DNA from: Sphagnum magellanicum
Lineage: Eukaryota > Streptophyta > Sphagnopsida > Sphagnales > Sphagnaceae
Direction: 5' to 3'
NCBI GenBank assembly: GCA_021904315.1
Contig: CM038910.1
Coordinates: forward strand, 24,190,256-24,254,255
Length of the DNA stretch: 64,000 nt
The position numbers were made by a program, and so were the translations under genes. The notes below the pieces were generated by a model. That model saw only the letters and a list, made by a program, of their open reading frames with translations. It made no database searches and had not been told where the DNA came from. Shown one piece after another: positions 36,501 through 49,300 of the stretch (position 1 is its first letter; every line of letters begins with the position of its first letter).

Positions 36501-36788
36501 ACCCTAAACCCCAACAAATCTGAGCTTCATGAAAGGGGTCGTTGGGTTGTTGTGGGGGCAGGGGGGGGGGGAGGAACCAGAACATCAACCCACTTTTAAC
36601 ATACCCAAAGGAAATGCAGGCTCAGAAAATTGGCGATACAGAAATTCAGCATGTGCTTTCAGCCGCTGCAACTCGCCTTTCAATCTCTTCACCTCCTTTT
36701 GTCTCACCCTCACCAAATCCACTATCGCCCGCTCCGCTGCTTCCTGCACTGCATTGTCCCCATTCTGCTCACTCCCTAGACCCTTCAT
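27595..36788 (-). CDS. SEN1/UPF1-like superfamily 1 helicase, 17 exons, 1422 aa
   Basis: A likely ATP-dependent nucleic-acid helicase of the SEN1/UPF1 (MAA3-like) group, acting on RNA or RNA-DNA hybrids. Exons on the minus strand are 36788-36605, 36261-36127, 35699-35522, 35188-34720, 34583-34220, 33891-33635, 33456-33201, 32647-32628, 32376-32361, 32077-32044, 31361-31033, 30791-30778, 30481-30379, 30185-29392, 29190-28640, 28340-27923 and 27741-27595 (4269 nt). Residues 1-60 form a probable coiled coil (RQKEVKRLKGELQRLKAHAE). A Ser/Asn-rich disordered region follows. The helicase core has GPPGTGKT (615-622), CAPSNAALDEL (about 641), DEAVQ (748-752), GDPCQLPAT, QYRMHPEIS (811-819), VDGFQGREKDV (941) and RRMNVALTRAR (972). 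The C-terminal 370 residues are charged and low complexity, ending in a basic Trp/Gly/Arg tail. An in-frame TGA lies 15 bases upstream of the start codon. The exact orthologue is uncertain. Confidence 0.88.
28640..29190 (-). other. Helicase exon 15: charged, probably disordered tail
   Basis: This exon encodes about 183 residues rich in Lys, Glu, Asp and Ser (KKKRMNQSDKETDNGHKKQR) after the helicase core. It joins to exon 16 in phase 2 as ...NSNS|W|RRN. The apparent stop (TGG TAA) in the open frame is the splice donor TG|GTAAGC. An alternative is that translation stops here if the intron is retained. Confidence 0.75.
29392..30185 (-). other. Helicase exon 14: second RecA domain (AAA_12)
   Basis: The largest exon, 794 nt, carrying helicase motifs IV to VI: QYRMHPEIS, TPYIAQRGLIERQL, NTVDGFQGREKDVILLSCVR and MNVALTRAR. 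All key Gln/Arg residues for ATP binding and hydrolysis are intact, so the enzyme is predicted to be active. The donor is TTT|GTACAT in phase 0, which avoids the stop 12 bases further on. Confidence 0.88.
31600..31674 (-). other. 19-bp perfect inverted repeat in helicase intron 10
   Basis: TTACAGAAATAAATCTACA at 31600-31618 is exactly complementary to TGTAGATTTATTTCTGTAA at 31656-31674, with a 37-base loop. It lies in the intron between the 34-nt exon and the motif Ia exon. It could be a foldback element, a miRNA-like hairpin or a splicing structure; none is proven. Confidence 0.7.
32797..33165. mobile_element. MITE-like insertion in helicase intron 7
   Basis: GTGCTCAGTATGTGACCCTG at 32811 and onwards is matched, in inverted orientation and with one mismatch over about 24 bases, by CAGGGTCACATGCTGAGCAC ending at 33160. 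The left end begins AGCATCTCCAACAG, a word frequent at ends of plant miniature inverted-repeat elements. TGACTT words flank both sides (about 32789 and 33166) and could be a target-site duplication. There is no coding capacity. Confidence 0.55.
33897..33922 (+). repeat. (CA)n microsatellite at helicase intron 5 acceptor
   Basis: An uninterrupted AC/CA run. On the gene strand it is (GT)n ending a few bases before the TAGTAG acceptor of exon 6. Confidence 0.9.
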
Positions 36789-37035
36789 CCTTGCATTCCA
36801 TCACCACATTCTCCGCATTCTCCTCTCTACATACAACCCACTCCCTCCTTCTTCAAATCTTCTTCTCCTTCTTCTTCTCCTTCAAATCTTCTTCTTCTTC
36901 TTCCCTGTCAATCTTCTTCGTCTTCCTCTTGAAGTCCCGCAGCAACCCTCCTGGAATTGCTGCCTGAAAGTAGGATCTCCTTGAGCCATTTAATGCTAAA
37001 TCCCTTTGAGCCTTAAACCCTAAACCCCATACAGT
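36789..37035 (-). promoter_or_regulatory. Helicase 5' leader / promoter with CTT-GAA tract
   Basis: Upstream of the helicase start on the minus strand lies a GAAGAAG-rich stretch (complement of TTCTTCTCC, 36849-36905), typical of plant leaders. Next come telobox motifs (AAACCCTAAACCC on the plus strand, 37013-37050, and a further copy at 36492-36512 within intron 1). Teloboxes are common near the start sites of plant growth and translation genes. The start site is not defined. Confidence 0.45.
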
Positions 37036-37775
37036 CTTAAACCCTAAACCCTAAGACAAAAACCCCGCCCTTTTTTGTCTTTTGCTTAGGAATCAACTTC
37101 TTTCAACTAAAAAGAACACCCAACTCTTTTTTCTTCTGCACAAGAAGAAAGAGTTGATGGTTTTCATCTTTCTCAAATTATTTCAATATGGAAAAACACA
37201 CACACACACACACACAATCCCTTAAACCCTAAAGCCTAAGACAAAACCCTCACTCACCTTTTCATTTGTTTTGCTTAACAAATCAATTTCTTTCAACTAA
37301 AAGAATACCCAACTCTTTCTTCTGCACAAGAAGAAAGAGTTGATGGTTTTCATCTTTCTCAAATTATTTTAATATGGAAAAAAAAACACACTATAATTAC
37401 CTCCAACTTTGTGCATTAAATGCTGAGTTTCAGCATTTCATACTGAGATTTAATAAAATTTCCTTACTTTGAGGACCTCACTCAAAGAGGGGATTGGGGG
37501 GTGAAAACAGGCTCAAAGGCAGGGTGAAGACAGGATGACTTCAAGGAAAACTCTATTGTATTTGAAAAAAGCATGCACAATCCCTTAAAGCCTAAGACAA
37601 AACCGCATTCTCTTGTCTTTGGCTTAGCAATCATTTTCTTTCAATGGAAACTACCCAACTCTCTCTTCTTCACAAGAAAGAGTTGATGGTTTCATAGTTT
37701 CATCTTTCTCAAAATATTTTTATATGAAAAAAAACATGCACAATCCCTTAAACCCTAAGATAAAACCGCACCCTT
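37036..37775. repeat. Telobox-containing tandem repeat, three copies, each with a hairpin
   Basis: A unit of about 175-185 bases is repeated at about 37041-37215, 37216-37385 and 37568-37735, with a fourth start at 37740-37775. Each starts with CCCTTAAACCCTAAG-like telobox sequence, then TTTGCTTAG..ATCA.TTTCTTTCAA, then a hairpin, and ends GATGGTTTTCATCTTTCTCAAA.TATTT. In copy 2 the hairpin is perfect: CAACTCTTTCTTCT / AGAAGAAAGAGTTG, stem 14, loop GCACA. Copies 2 and 3 are separated by an unrelated insert of about 175 bases (37391-37565). Confidence 0.85.
37201..37217 (+). repeat. (CA)n microsatellite
   Basis: ACACACACACACACACA inside the boundary between tandem units 1 and 2. Confidence 0.8.
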
Positions 37776-40700
37776 TTCTAACATGATGACCACCATATTC
37801 CTTAATTTATTGCCAATAATGAAAAATGAATATATGTTCTTGTGCCTTGGCAAAAGATGATCACCAATTCATTAACATTGGTAGATTTCAAATTTTTGTT
37901 TAAAAATCTTTATAACATGATGACCATATTCCTTAATTTAATGCCAATATATAGTTTCTTTTCATTAGCTTTGGAAATCAATTCTTAAACAAACATTTAC
38001 CACTATCAAAAGTGTTACCAAAAATTTCTAAGAATTCAAAAATTGGGAAAGTGGCATTCCATGAAAAGCCCTTGAAATATAATGCATTATTAATGAGTAA
38101 TTAGCTAATGAAAATTTTGTTCATTATTTTGTGTATTTTAATGTAAAGCAATGGTAGAGGCAAGTTAATTACTCCAAACATGAAAGGTCCAAATTTGGAA
38201 ATTAATTGTTCATGTCAACAACCATTTGTCACTCGTTATGAGGAATCTCCAACGAACATAAGTCCATGCATCCCAAAATGTCGTATTGAGTTTTGTATTT
38301 CACAATGATATAAAAAAGTTCATCTAACAAACAAGTTCCTTAGTGTCTTTTGATGTGACTTTTGTTTTAAAGAGATGATATGTAATTGATGCTAAAACCA
38401 TTGATTTGGAAACTAGTTCATGGTCCCTACAAACAAATGTCACAACTAAATGTAAAAATGTTGATTTTAAACAAATATCAACTTAATATAATATGCATGC
38501 TTTTTTAATTTAAATGTTGTTCAACATTTAAATTCAATATGTCAACATGTTAAAACCCTACCCACAAAGTGCATGTTCAAATCCACATTCAGGATGAAAA
38601 AAGTAGATTTATTTCTTGCCATCAAAAAATTTACATTTTTTTTTGGTAAACTATTAACAACAACAAAACTAGGACATGTCATTTGCATTGGAAACTACAT
38701 TTGCTTCTTCTAAACACATTTCCTTCCAATTACACCAAAGAATCAAAAATTGCATTTTGCCAAAATAAGTGAAAATTTTAACCCCAAAAACTGAATTTGC
38801 ATGTTTAATCTTCCAAAATATTTGTGATTTGTTAAGAGTTTTAAAATTCATTCCCCTCCAAAGAAACATATCCGCAAAAACAATAGTTTTTCAATTGTTA
38901 CATCTTTTTCATTCATTACAATTGAATGTTTTGTATAAATTGCAAAATCAAAACGCATGTTTATAGCTTGGAAATAAATCTAAAAGGAGAAAAGCCAATG
39001 TTTAGGATGAAGGATTTCTTTTGGTTTAACAATCCAAAATTGATAAAAAGTGTTGTCTTCTCATCCAACGGTCCAATCGAAACAAAATGTTAAGTGATGG
39101 ACAATTATCATGTTTATATGACACATGCCTTAATATTTCACAATCTAAAATTTATGGTTTCCTTGAGTCTCATGTGATCATTAAAAGAATTAACATCAAG
39201 TCAAAATACTTTGCTCATAGTTTTATTTGTCTTCTCATGCATGAAATTATGTAAATTTTGCATGTGTTTTTTGATGAATTAAATTCTCAATCCAATTGAT
39301 AAGTGATGCATGCATCACAAATTTGCTACGTAGATTAAAAAGACATGATCTTAAAATAATCGAGGAAGCTATTTTCATTTGCCTTTTGGTAATAAAAACA
39401 AATTTGTCATTGTAATCATTCTTCTTATTAATCTTGCTTGAACATAACTATTGTTATGTGTGTTAAATAATTAAATAATTTTAAATATTCCCAACTAGTG
39501 GAAAGGATTCTTTATTTTCCTTCATATTTTTTTTTAATGGAAATTACAACACATTTCATCACAACACAAAATGTGTTCAACAAAATGTGAAAGATGCTTT
39601 AATTATGTTATAAGTTTACAGTAAACTTTATGGCTAGAGTTTTAAACACCAATAACAACAACTTTTTGATAAAAAAAATTCTAAATTATAATCATCAATT
39701 CATCAAAATCAATTTAATATTTTCAAAGGTGAAAACTCCTTTAATAAAAAATTAGAATGGTTGAATAGGAAAATTAAATCCATATTTCAAAAGATTCATA
39801 TGTTTTTACAAAAGTGTGTTTTACACAACCACTTACAAAATTATTGAAAAAGGAATATTCATTGAACTTACGTAAACACATTATTTATTTTTCAATTTGA
39901 TTTCCAAAATCATATTTCACATAAATTTCATGAAAAAAAATATTAAATTTCAAATTTGAAAATTTGAAAGGATGTTGAAAAAAAACTTAAATAAATATTT
40001 CATAGGATTTGCACACACATGTCCAAAAACGTTCTCTTTTACACAACCACTTTTAAAGATACAAAATTATTGAACTTATAAAATATTTAAAATAATTATT
40101 TACATAAATACTTAATTTAATTTGATTTTTCATTTCCAAAAATATTTTTTACACAACCATTTTACGAATGTTTCTTATTTTATTATTGACAAAATAATAA
40201 TTGAAATTTGGAATTTTGACATGTATCAGAAAGTGGGTGTTTCAGTGAGTGTCGTGTGTTTTGAACCATAAAACATTTGGGATTATTATCGGGAATGTTA
40301 TGGTAGGCAATTAATACCATATATAATGTATATGTATAAAATATATATAACCTTTAAAAGTCATAGAAGATGTGGTAATACCCACTTTTCAATTTTATGT
40401 GTTTAAATAGGATGGGGAGTTTCCAATTTCAATCTTGAAGCATGGTAAAATGAATGTAACAAGTAATTTGCTAAAATTTTAGTCTGAGAATTTTGGCATA
40501 AATGTAAAAAACTTACTACATGGGCAAAATTATGAAAAATCAATGTACTTGAAAATTATCAAACCTAAAAATTCATTGACCATTCATATTTGAATGAATA
40601 AATTTGGATTGGCATGACTTGTTGTTAGAGATTCAAGAATCAAAAGTCCTATTCCATGTGAGCAACCTCTTCAAATATCAATTCATTCAATAAATAATGT

Positions 40701-41250
40701 TGTTTAACATGTTGGTTTTCAAGTGTTTTGCATTATAACTTTTTATTTGGAATGTGTTTCACACACATTGGTGTAACATATAATAGGAGGGAGTAGTTAT
40801 TGATTTGAGAAAAATCATTAATTTTTCATATATCATTGATCATCTACCCAAAGATACCATTTTTAGGATTGTGAAAGCAAGGTAATATGCATTTCTACTG
40901 ACTAAAAATGCAAATTGAAGATTAAAAAAACGCTACTCAATTCCAATAAAATTAGAAACAACAAATCCTTCGTGAATCACCAAGTTATCATTATAATATT
41001 GATTGCCTATGACCTATAAACATTATTGATAATGTGGATTCAAATCAACCAATAAGCTCCAACAAATATGTAATATGTTAATTTTCAAGAAAGTTGATCA
41101 CTAGTAGTATTTCACCTTTTCCCTTAAAGGGCAAACAAACTAATGAACCTAAATTTTGATATTAAGTTACAACATAATTGATTGACATTTGCCCTGTACT
41201 CAAATAATCAAATACACTTTGTAACCATCACATTGTAAAACAAACAATGT
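37776..41250. other. AT-rich intergenic DNA
   Basis: No gene recognised. The downstream part (about 40200-41250) could be the remainder of the gypsy element on the minus strand, but no integrase motif could be read with confidence. The minus frame 38869-38669 is not assignable. Confidence 0.5.
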
Positions 41251-41254
41251 ACCA

Positions 41255-42665
41255 TCAATTGTTTGATAAATACACCTATTGATTTTGCCATCATTTGAAA
41301 ATTAGGATAATGCATCAGTTACATGGTGGGATCAACTTGGTTTATAAACAACTTGAAATTGAATTCCAAGAATAATTTATAACCATTTGGTTATTTGTCC
41401 TTAAGTCTTTAGTTTATTGACTAGATAGATTAAAACCATGTGATCAATAACAAGTGCAAATCTATTGCTTAACAAATAATGACAAAATTTATGCATTGCA
41501 TAAACCATAGTTAAAGTTTCACACATTGAACAAGTGTAATTTCTTTTAGCATGATTTAATAATCAAGATGCATGTACATTCAACTAGTCAAACTTTCTGA
41601 TTTAGTTTTGAATTAATATAACTGTTATCACAAAATACGAAACATTAATAGGAACATGAAACTCTAATTTTCAATTAAGACTAATGAGGATCAATGTTTC
41701 TACATATTGATTCTTGATATATTCCATGTTGATTGATATTAATTAATCCATACAAAAGGTTTCAATTTTCATATAAACCTGGGTAGGTTCCATGGTGAAA
41801 GCAAAATTTCAAATAAAACATTAGTACAATTGTGCCATCCAACTAAAACCATGAATATGTGTTAAAGTAATTGGTATCAACATATTGTAAATGACCTAAA
41901 TATTTTTGGAATCATGAAATTTGCCTTATTGTGACATAATAAATCCAAACATTAGTATAGATAATACCAAAAAGTCATATTTTTCCAATTTTAAATTAAT
42001 ATCAAATCCCCAACATTTGAAGAAATGAAGTTTCAATTTCTCCATGGAAATATCAATAGTGTTAAAATTAATAAAAATCATCAAGGAAATTTTTCATAAA
42101 CATGTTAATAAATTCTTGAAAAGTTTTGTTGAAATTGCATTGATATATTTGTGGTATGTTTTTTACATCGAAAGACATGACAACATATACAAATACTCCC
42201 CAGTTAGTAATGAATGTTATTTTGTGTTGATCTATCATGTAATAAAAATTTGCTGATATTCGAAAAAAATTAAATTTCATGTTTTACAACAATGATGAAC
42301 TTCATCTATAAAGGGTAAAAGATAAGGATCATTTTTTATTATAACATTAAGATTTTGGAAATATTCACAATCCATAAATGTTTGTTTTTTGTGGTATCAC
42401 AACAATTGATGATAACCATGTGGCCTTGTTTATAAGTTGAATGAATCTTGCCACTAATAGTTTATCAATGTCATGTTTAATGATAACAACATAATTCAAA
42501 TTTAACTTGTACCAAGCTTGATGAATTAGCAAAATTGATGTGTGAAATTTAATCCAATGTTGAGCAATTTTCGATGGGATGCCCTTGAGATCCTTGTTGT
42601 CAAGGTGAACACATATTTAATCTCATGTAAAAATGTTGATAATGATTTGCTCCAAAGTAACATTG
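41255..42665 (-). mobile_element. Decayed Ty3/gypsy retrotransposon pol (reverse transcriptase and RNase H)
   Basis: On the minus strand, pieces in the order of Ty3/gypsy pol can be read: LKGIPSKIAQHWIKF and HQAWYKLNLNY (42620-42500), HDIDKLLVARFIQLINKATW with VVIPQK (42490-42390), TFITNWGVFVYVVMSF and FMKNFLDDF (42210-42045; catalytic DD pair present), KCWGFDINLKLEKYDFLV with FGFIMSQ (42030-41940), then an RNase H part with KRNYTC, MVYAMHKFCHYLLSNRFALV and DHMVLIYLVNK (41545-41400), and HVTDALS (about 41310). Many stops and frameshifts make it dead. No LTR or primer-binding site was found. Confidence 0.85.
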
Positions 42666-45600
42666 GTCTTGACGTATTACATGGATTTTTCGATGTTTTC
42701 AAATCCTATATTGAATGACATTATGTTTAATGTGATAGTGCCAAAATAAAGGAACATTGTTATCAATGTCAATTATAAAATGTTTGAATATGTTATATAA
42801 TGCATGATTTTTTATGAAATGTGCTCTAATGACATGGAATAGATTGGAATGTTAAAATATATATGAATTTTTTTGTGCTATGGCATCTTGATGTGCATTT
42901 CACTATTACAAAAATATAGTTTTTATGTTAATAAGATCATGATTAAACTAACTATAGAGTTAAGGATATTACTATGAAATGATTGGTTATGTTCATTTCA
43001 AATGATATCAAAATTAGGTATGTTCATTATATTAACAAAAGTTATATGTCTAATTAAATCAAACATAATGTTACACATTTAATAAATGTTGTTTTACATG
43101 GATTTGTTGGACTTGATTAATGTGACTCAATTGTTTTTGTGCCATGGCCCATGTGATTGTAATGTTATTTTATGTGCATTGTTATTATTTTAATTATCTA
43201 ATTATTATTTTGAATTTTGGTACTCAAGAAAAAGATATTAAAAAATAATTCTCATGTTTTCAAGTACAATAGTACAATAGTAATTAATAAAATAAAAATA
43301 GAAATAAATGAAATTACCAAAAAAAAAGAATTATGACATGAAAATTAGATCATTAAATTGGAATTTTGGACATTTAGTACAAAAAAAGAACATAATTAAC
43401 ATAAATGTGAAATTTGAACTATTCATATAACATAAATCTTGCCTAATTGATGTTCAATATTTAACATAAGTCATGTAAGTCCAAATAAAATTAGAAACCA
43501 CCACCAAGGCGTAAAATTTATAATTTACATAAGATGATGATTGCTCATATTTTTAGATTCTTATACATTTAGAAATGCAATTTCAAATTCCTATGAAATT
43601 GTAGAATCCATTTATAATATTCATATATTTCACATGTGAAATTAATTTCATTATGATATTACATTGAATTACATAAATTAATTGATGTCAGAACCAGTAG
43701 AAGGATAATTGTCGTTTGCAACCAATTTTTACAATTAAAAAATGTTGTTTGTGACTAAAAAATGTCATTTACATTTACTTTTCAATTGTGAATGACTTTT
43801 TTAATGTGCAAAAATTGCTTGTAATTGACATTTTTTCTTCTAGTATACTTAATTACATGCTTATCCCATTGAAAATTTAAAACATTACATTAAGAACTTT
43901 GGAATATGTTTTTGAAAAAATGTAACATTTTTTTACATTTAAAATAGAAAATCACTAAAAAAAAACTAGAATTATGAAATTAAAGACATTTGAATTTGAA
44001 TTATATAATTTCAAAAATAAAGTTAATTTTATTTTTACTTTTAAAGATAAAACATTATACTTGAATTTATGACCCAAATAAAAATATTAAATTATTTTAC
44101 ATTTTTGACATTGAAATTAAAACTAAAATTATAAATATATTGGATGGAATTTTAAAATATATATTTGACTTTATAACCCAAATCAAAATTTAAAACACCA
44201 CATTTGAAATTTTTGAAATAGGTATTTAAAATTAATGTTAATACCATTTTACATTTTGAAATTAGAATGCATCAAACACTTTAATTGTAAAATATGTGTT
44301 GTTGCTTACATAGATGCAATTTTTTACAAATGTTTTTGGCTAGTAGTTATATGTTTTATGATTAAATTTCTTATCATCATTTGAGGTGGTGGTTAGATGG
44401 TATTAAAGACTTTAGATTATGATTAAAAAGGTGAAGGTTCAAATATCAGTTTGGATATAATATAATCATTATTTGCATGATTCAAATCAACAATGATGAT
44501 ATGACAAAAAATAATAATAGTGATAAACACACACATGAATCATAGTTTTGAACAATCCATTTGTGGGTTTAGCAATATGTTGATAATTAGCCTAAAATAA
44601 ATAAACAATCTTTTCATTGAAATGAAAGATTAATGTGATCACATTTTGGACTTGTTCACAATATGATCAAAATAAAATGAAAATAACAATAGTTCCAAGT
44701 CATGGGTCCAATGCATTGTGATAACCTTTTTGATAATAATTGTTATTGTTATTATTATAATATTAATTTAAAAAAAAAAATCTTTGCACATTGATTAATA
44801 GTGCATACATCTCAACTAACATGGATTTAATCATTTTGTGGCTTAAATGATTGGTCCATTTTAACTAAAACCATTTTTGTCCAATGTTCATTGTGTTTGA
44901 ACTCATGATAACCTGATTTTAGACATGTGTTGATTCACTTTTAAGATTGATCAATGTAATTTCAAACTTGATCAATCTAGTTATGAACTTGATTAATTTG
45001 CTTGTGTACTATGTTAATGTGTTGTTAAATTTGTTGAAATACAAATGAGGCCATGATAACACATCTTCCTCAAAGTCTTGCCTTGTGATGGGAAACATTT
45101 GATTTCCAAATACACATGAACACCATGTGACCAAAAATGGGGTTAGATACAAGTCATGAATTTGCTAACAAATAGTATGCAATGAGATTATCATAGAACA
45201 ATTCTCATGGATTCACATCATCTAGCTTTGATTCAAACCACAACATAGATACTTGGTATTTCAATTTCATATAGGTTTGATCAATATACGACAACAACGT
45301 TTTTGTAGCTTAGTGCAACTTAGTGCTTTTTGCTTTGAACACTAAATTTTATATCATGCACATAGTGGGATTAGATACAAAAGGACCTCACATTTTAACA
45401 TCATGGGAAATCCAAATATCGGCATTCATAGTCCCACCCACAAAATCACATAAAGACAATAAACTCCCAAGCCTTCAATCCATCAAGCTCCTACTAGTAA
45501 ACACATATATCTTCCATGACATGTGACCCACTTCTTGCATGAATTGTGCTCCCCAATACCCAACTAGCCTACCTCAAATTTAACTTGCACATCTCTTACA

Positions 45601-46313
45601 TAACACCAATGACATGTATTGTCAATAAATATAGACCTAATTCATCGGACTCACTCATTTAGTGAACACAAGTGACATATTGCACACAATTCTCATCATG
45701 TAAATACTTCCCATCACTTCACAAAATTCGATAACATGAATTGTATTCCAATTCCACTAATTCCACACGTACACAAAACAATGATAGTAATAATAATAAT
45801 AATCACTCAAGTTTTTTCATCTCGTGGGTCCTTGATCAATCCATGTTCACATTTACATAAACATGGGGGAAACAAGGTGGACACCCAAACCCTAAACCCT
45901 AATTTCTAATCCTCCACAAATGAATTGTCACTCATTTTGAAATTGTCACTACACACCATGTCATGTTATTTCATATTTATTCTCAATTTCCAAAGAGAGC
46001 TCAAAATGGGAATTTTTTTTTTTTGGGTTGTGTACACATATAGGTGACATGGTTCTTAAGATTTTATTTATAGCAAATTTGTCATGAAAAAATTAGCCAT
46101 GAATGCTCAATACAATGAAATATTTTTCACTTGGAAAAAAAACCGAATCTTAACTCAATAATAAAAAGAAGCCTTGGCTTTGGCTAAAGGACTTCAGCAA
46201 ATTGGTGATTTGCTTCCATTTGCAAGTTCTTGTTATTTTTCATGCACATGCTCATGCATGCTCAAAATCAATTGATCTGATCTGGTTTTTTCCAAATCAA
46301 GAATAAATGTTGT
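42666..46313. other. AT-rich intergenic DNA
   Basis: No gene recognised. A TTGATCAATNTANTT-type word repeat occurs at 44945-45010 and AAACCCTAAACCCTAA at 45887-45903. Part of this interval may be the protease/gag end of the gypsy relic. Confidence 0.45.
44386..44450 (+). repeat. Possible tRNA-derived SINE head
   Basis: GGTGGTTAGATGG (44388-44400) and AGGTTCAAATATC (44435-44447) resemble pol III A and B boxes at suitable spacing. There is no complete cloverleaf and no defined ends. Confidence 0.28.
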
Positions 46314-49300
46314 TTACAGCCGATCAAGTGGCATTGTGTTCAAATCAGAAGTAGTTTTGCGAACCTCATTGGTGAGACCTGAGAGCCACTCGGAGTTCAA
46401 ATTTGGTGTGCGCCACTGAGTGCGCGATGATGCAAGCATAGGCATGGCAAACACCGATGACGCCTGGACACGGTCTTGGCCTAAACCCACTGACATCCTG
46501 CAAGTTGACTGCAAAAAAAAATTTCCAACCAAAACATAACTGCGTATATAAATTAAGAACTAATTAAAAATTGAAACAAAAAAAATAAAAATAAAATTTA
46601 CACCCTTCTTTCTTTCTAGACCTCCAAGAATTATATAATAATCTCATTAAAAATTGAATTAAAAAAAAAAAAAAAAAAACACTTGATGATTCCATTCTGC
46701 GTGAGAAGATAAAAATTGTACCTTGGCACGTCCCATGACCAAGGCTACATCAGAGAGAATACTCTGCACGAATGATCGCCGGTGTGAAGCCTCCCTACGC
46801 TCTGTTGGCAGCATTACTCTGCAACCCAGAAGAAACAAACATCTCCCACAGAATTAAGTCTCTCTACTACTCCCCTCTTTGTCCTCCTTGGTCGATGATC
46901 AACTTCCGTGTTTGAGAGTTTTCTGTGACCAAGAATCAGCAACTAGCAAAGTAAAACTTGCTTAAAATCTCGCATTTTTTATAGTGTCGCGCCAGATATC
47001 ACCACGTTTTCTATCTCCTAAAATGTTGCATTTAGATTTCTGGTCAGAAGTTAGCTTTCAAAGTCTCTCTTTGAAATTGCAGTTTATAGTTTTTTGGTCA
47101 GAGGTTTGCTTTCAAAGGTTGCCTCTTTGAAACACAGCTAATACACACACCATTGGTCAACTTATCTTTAATAAGAAATGAGCAAAAGTGGAAAAACCAC
47201 AATGAACAGTGTTGTTTCTAAAAGTTAATATGCTGATTAGTGCAGGTGAGCCATAGATAAAAAAAAAAGGGTAGAAACCAAGCACATACCCATCAGTCAT
47301 AAGAGGCACAGACTCGGTCTCATCATCATCTTCATTTTTGGTCCCAGCACCTGAACAGAAGAAGCATACCCAATGAAGAGAAAATTTAGTACCTGGAACA
47401 GAACAGACCCATAAGCCAAGAAGGTACCAACCCAGGATGACCACCAAGAGACAATAGCTGTTTATGGAATTGATGGGGATTGATTGTAATAACCACCTCT
47501 AGAGCCTTGGGGAGCAAGAAGTGACATGCCGAGAAAGAGTAAGAAAATGCCAATGGCAAACATATACGATCGAAGCCTGTCAAATACCTGGCAGCTTCAC
47601 AGAACAAACACTTTGTTAAAGAAAGCAGAAGAGATGAACAGAAGGAAAATCACTCACACTACAATGAACAACAACACTGAGAAACAAAAGAAAAAAAAAT
47701 CAAACTCATGTGGGTTGAAAGCTCAAAGGGTGCTGCACTAATAGTAGTAGGGGCTGTGCAGACCCTGTATTCCTCAAAGTAGATGAAACCGGTGAAAATT
47801 GAAAAGAAAGTCCATGCGATCTGGAGCATTGGTACAATGAGAATGGCATCAAACATGGCCAACCCATCGTTCAACCTTGCCATCTGCATCACCACCCAAT
47901 GCAAGTTTTGTCATAGTGTAATGAGATTGATGAATTAGAGGTTACTTTGAGGCTTTAAGATTCTAGCCCTTTCCTGTTGTCTGCAGATGGCGCTGTTAAC
48001 TGATCATGCACTCCAACCTCTTGGTTGTGAAAAAAATATCGAGATTCCATGACCCTCAGTGGATTGCTTCAGTTTGCTTTCTTAAAACATGATTTGATTG
48101 TTGACAGAGAAATGTTGGTACTCTGTGACCGTAACTAAGTCATAAATGCAAACAAAAGGGTATGAATCAGATAGTATAATAAATTTAAGCACAGAAATAA
48201 AACTGTTTCACAATAAAGCCAGCACATACCCAAAATGATGCTGTCCCAACAAAGAGTAACAGCACAAGATATGTAAACCACTCATCCAATTGGTTGTCCC
48301 CTTCCATTGACAACCGTAGCAAAATTGACCTGGTCCCATGCATGTTTTTCAATTCCAGTACTCAAAGCCAGTACTAAAGTTTCGGTTGGCAGGCCAGCTG
48401 AAATCTCCATAGCACAATCAAGCAAGAGATTTGACGTGCAGTGTTGAAACATAAATGCTTACAAAACACCCTGTCCAAAAGTTCCACTGATTTTCAGCAA
48501 TGATTCGGCAAGTGTGACATACAGTGATTTGGCAAACAAGACTGAATGTGATCCAATTGCACCGGAAACAACAGAATACGCATATGGCAACAACATCCAC
48601 CAGTGTGGACCAACCCCATCTTCCCCGTATGCAGAGATCAAGATTCTCCCACGCCTGCCAATCCCAGTTTACCCCAAGAAAAATGAGCACCTATAAAGAT
48701 GCCCTACATACAGACAGACATACATTATGCACAACTTTAGTATACCAAAATGTTTTAACAACACAAACAGTTCAATTTTTTCATCTTTAATCTGACACCC
48801 GGAAAACTGGGTACCTGAGCATATTACACCATACTGTGTATTGCCATGAGGTTTACCCAAACAAAGGGACTGTTTTCCAGTCAACTTTCAATAACCACAG
48901 AAATCTTGATCTGTTCAAGAATCCAAGAAACTAACAAAAAACAAAACCCATTTGGTATTATGTGCATTATCAGTTTCTAAGATGAAATTTTCCATTCAGT
49001 TTTTATTTCTTAATTGTTTTCCCCCTCATATTCTTCTTTCTGTCAGTTGATGTAAAACATGGTAGGTAAGGGAGAACAGCAAACCTGTAAATCACATGGT
49101 GGAGAGCAACCAAAAGAATAAGCACAAAACAATAGACAAGATATGCATGGCCCTTGTAGCTTGCCAAAAGCTCCTCATGAGTATAAACTGCAGCCCAACA
49201 AAAACCAAAAAAAAAGGAGGAAAAAAAAAAACCTTCTCTTAATTTGTCTTTTGTCAAAGTTGATTTGCACACACCCAATAAGCAACAAAAAAAGAATTCA

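Noticed and set aside
36529-36984. Long plus-strand frames of 141-151 codons
   Set aside because: Antisense to helicase exon 1 and its CTT-rich leader; low-complexity Ser/Pro/Leu runs.
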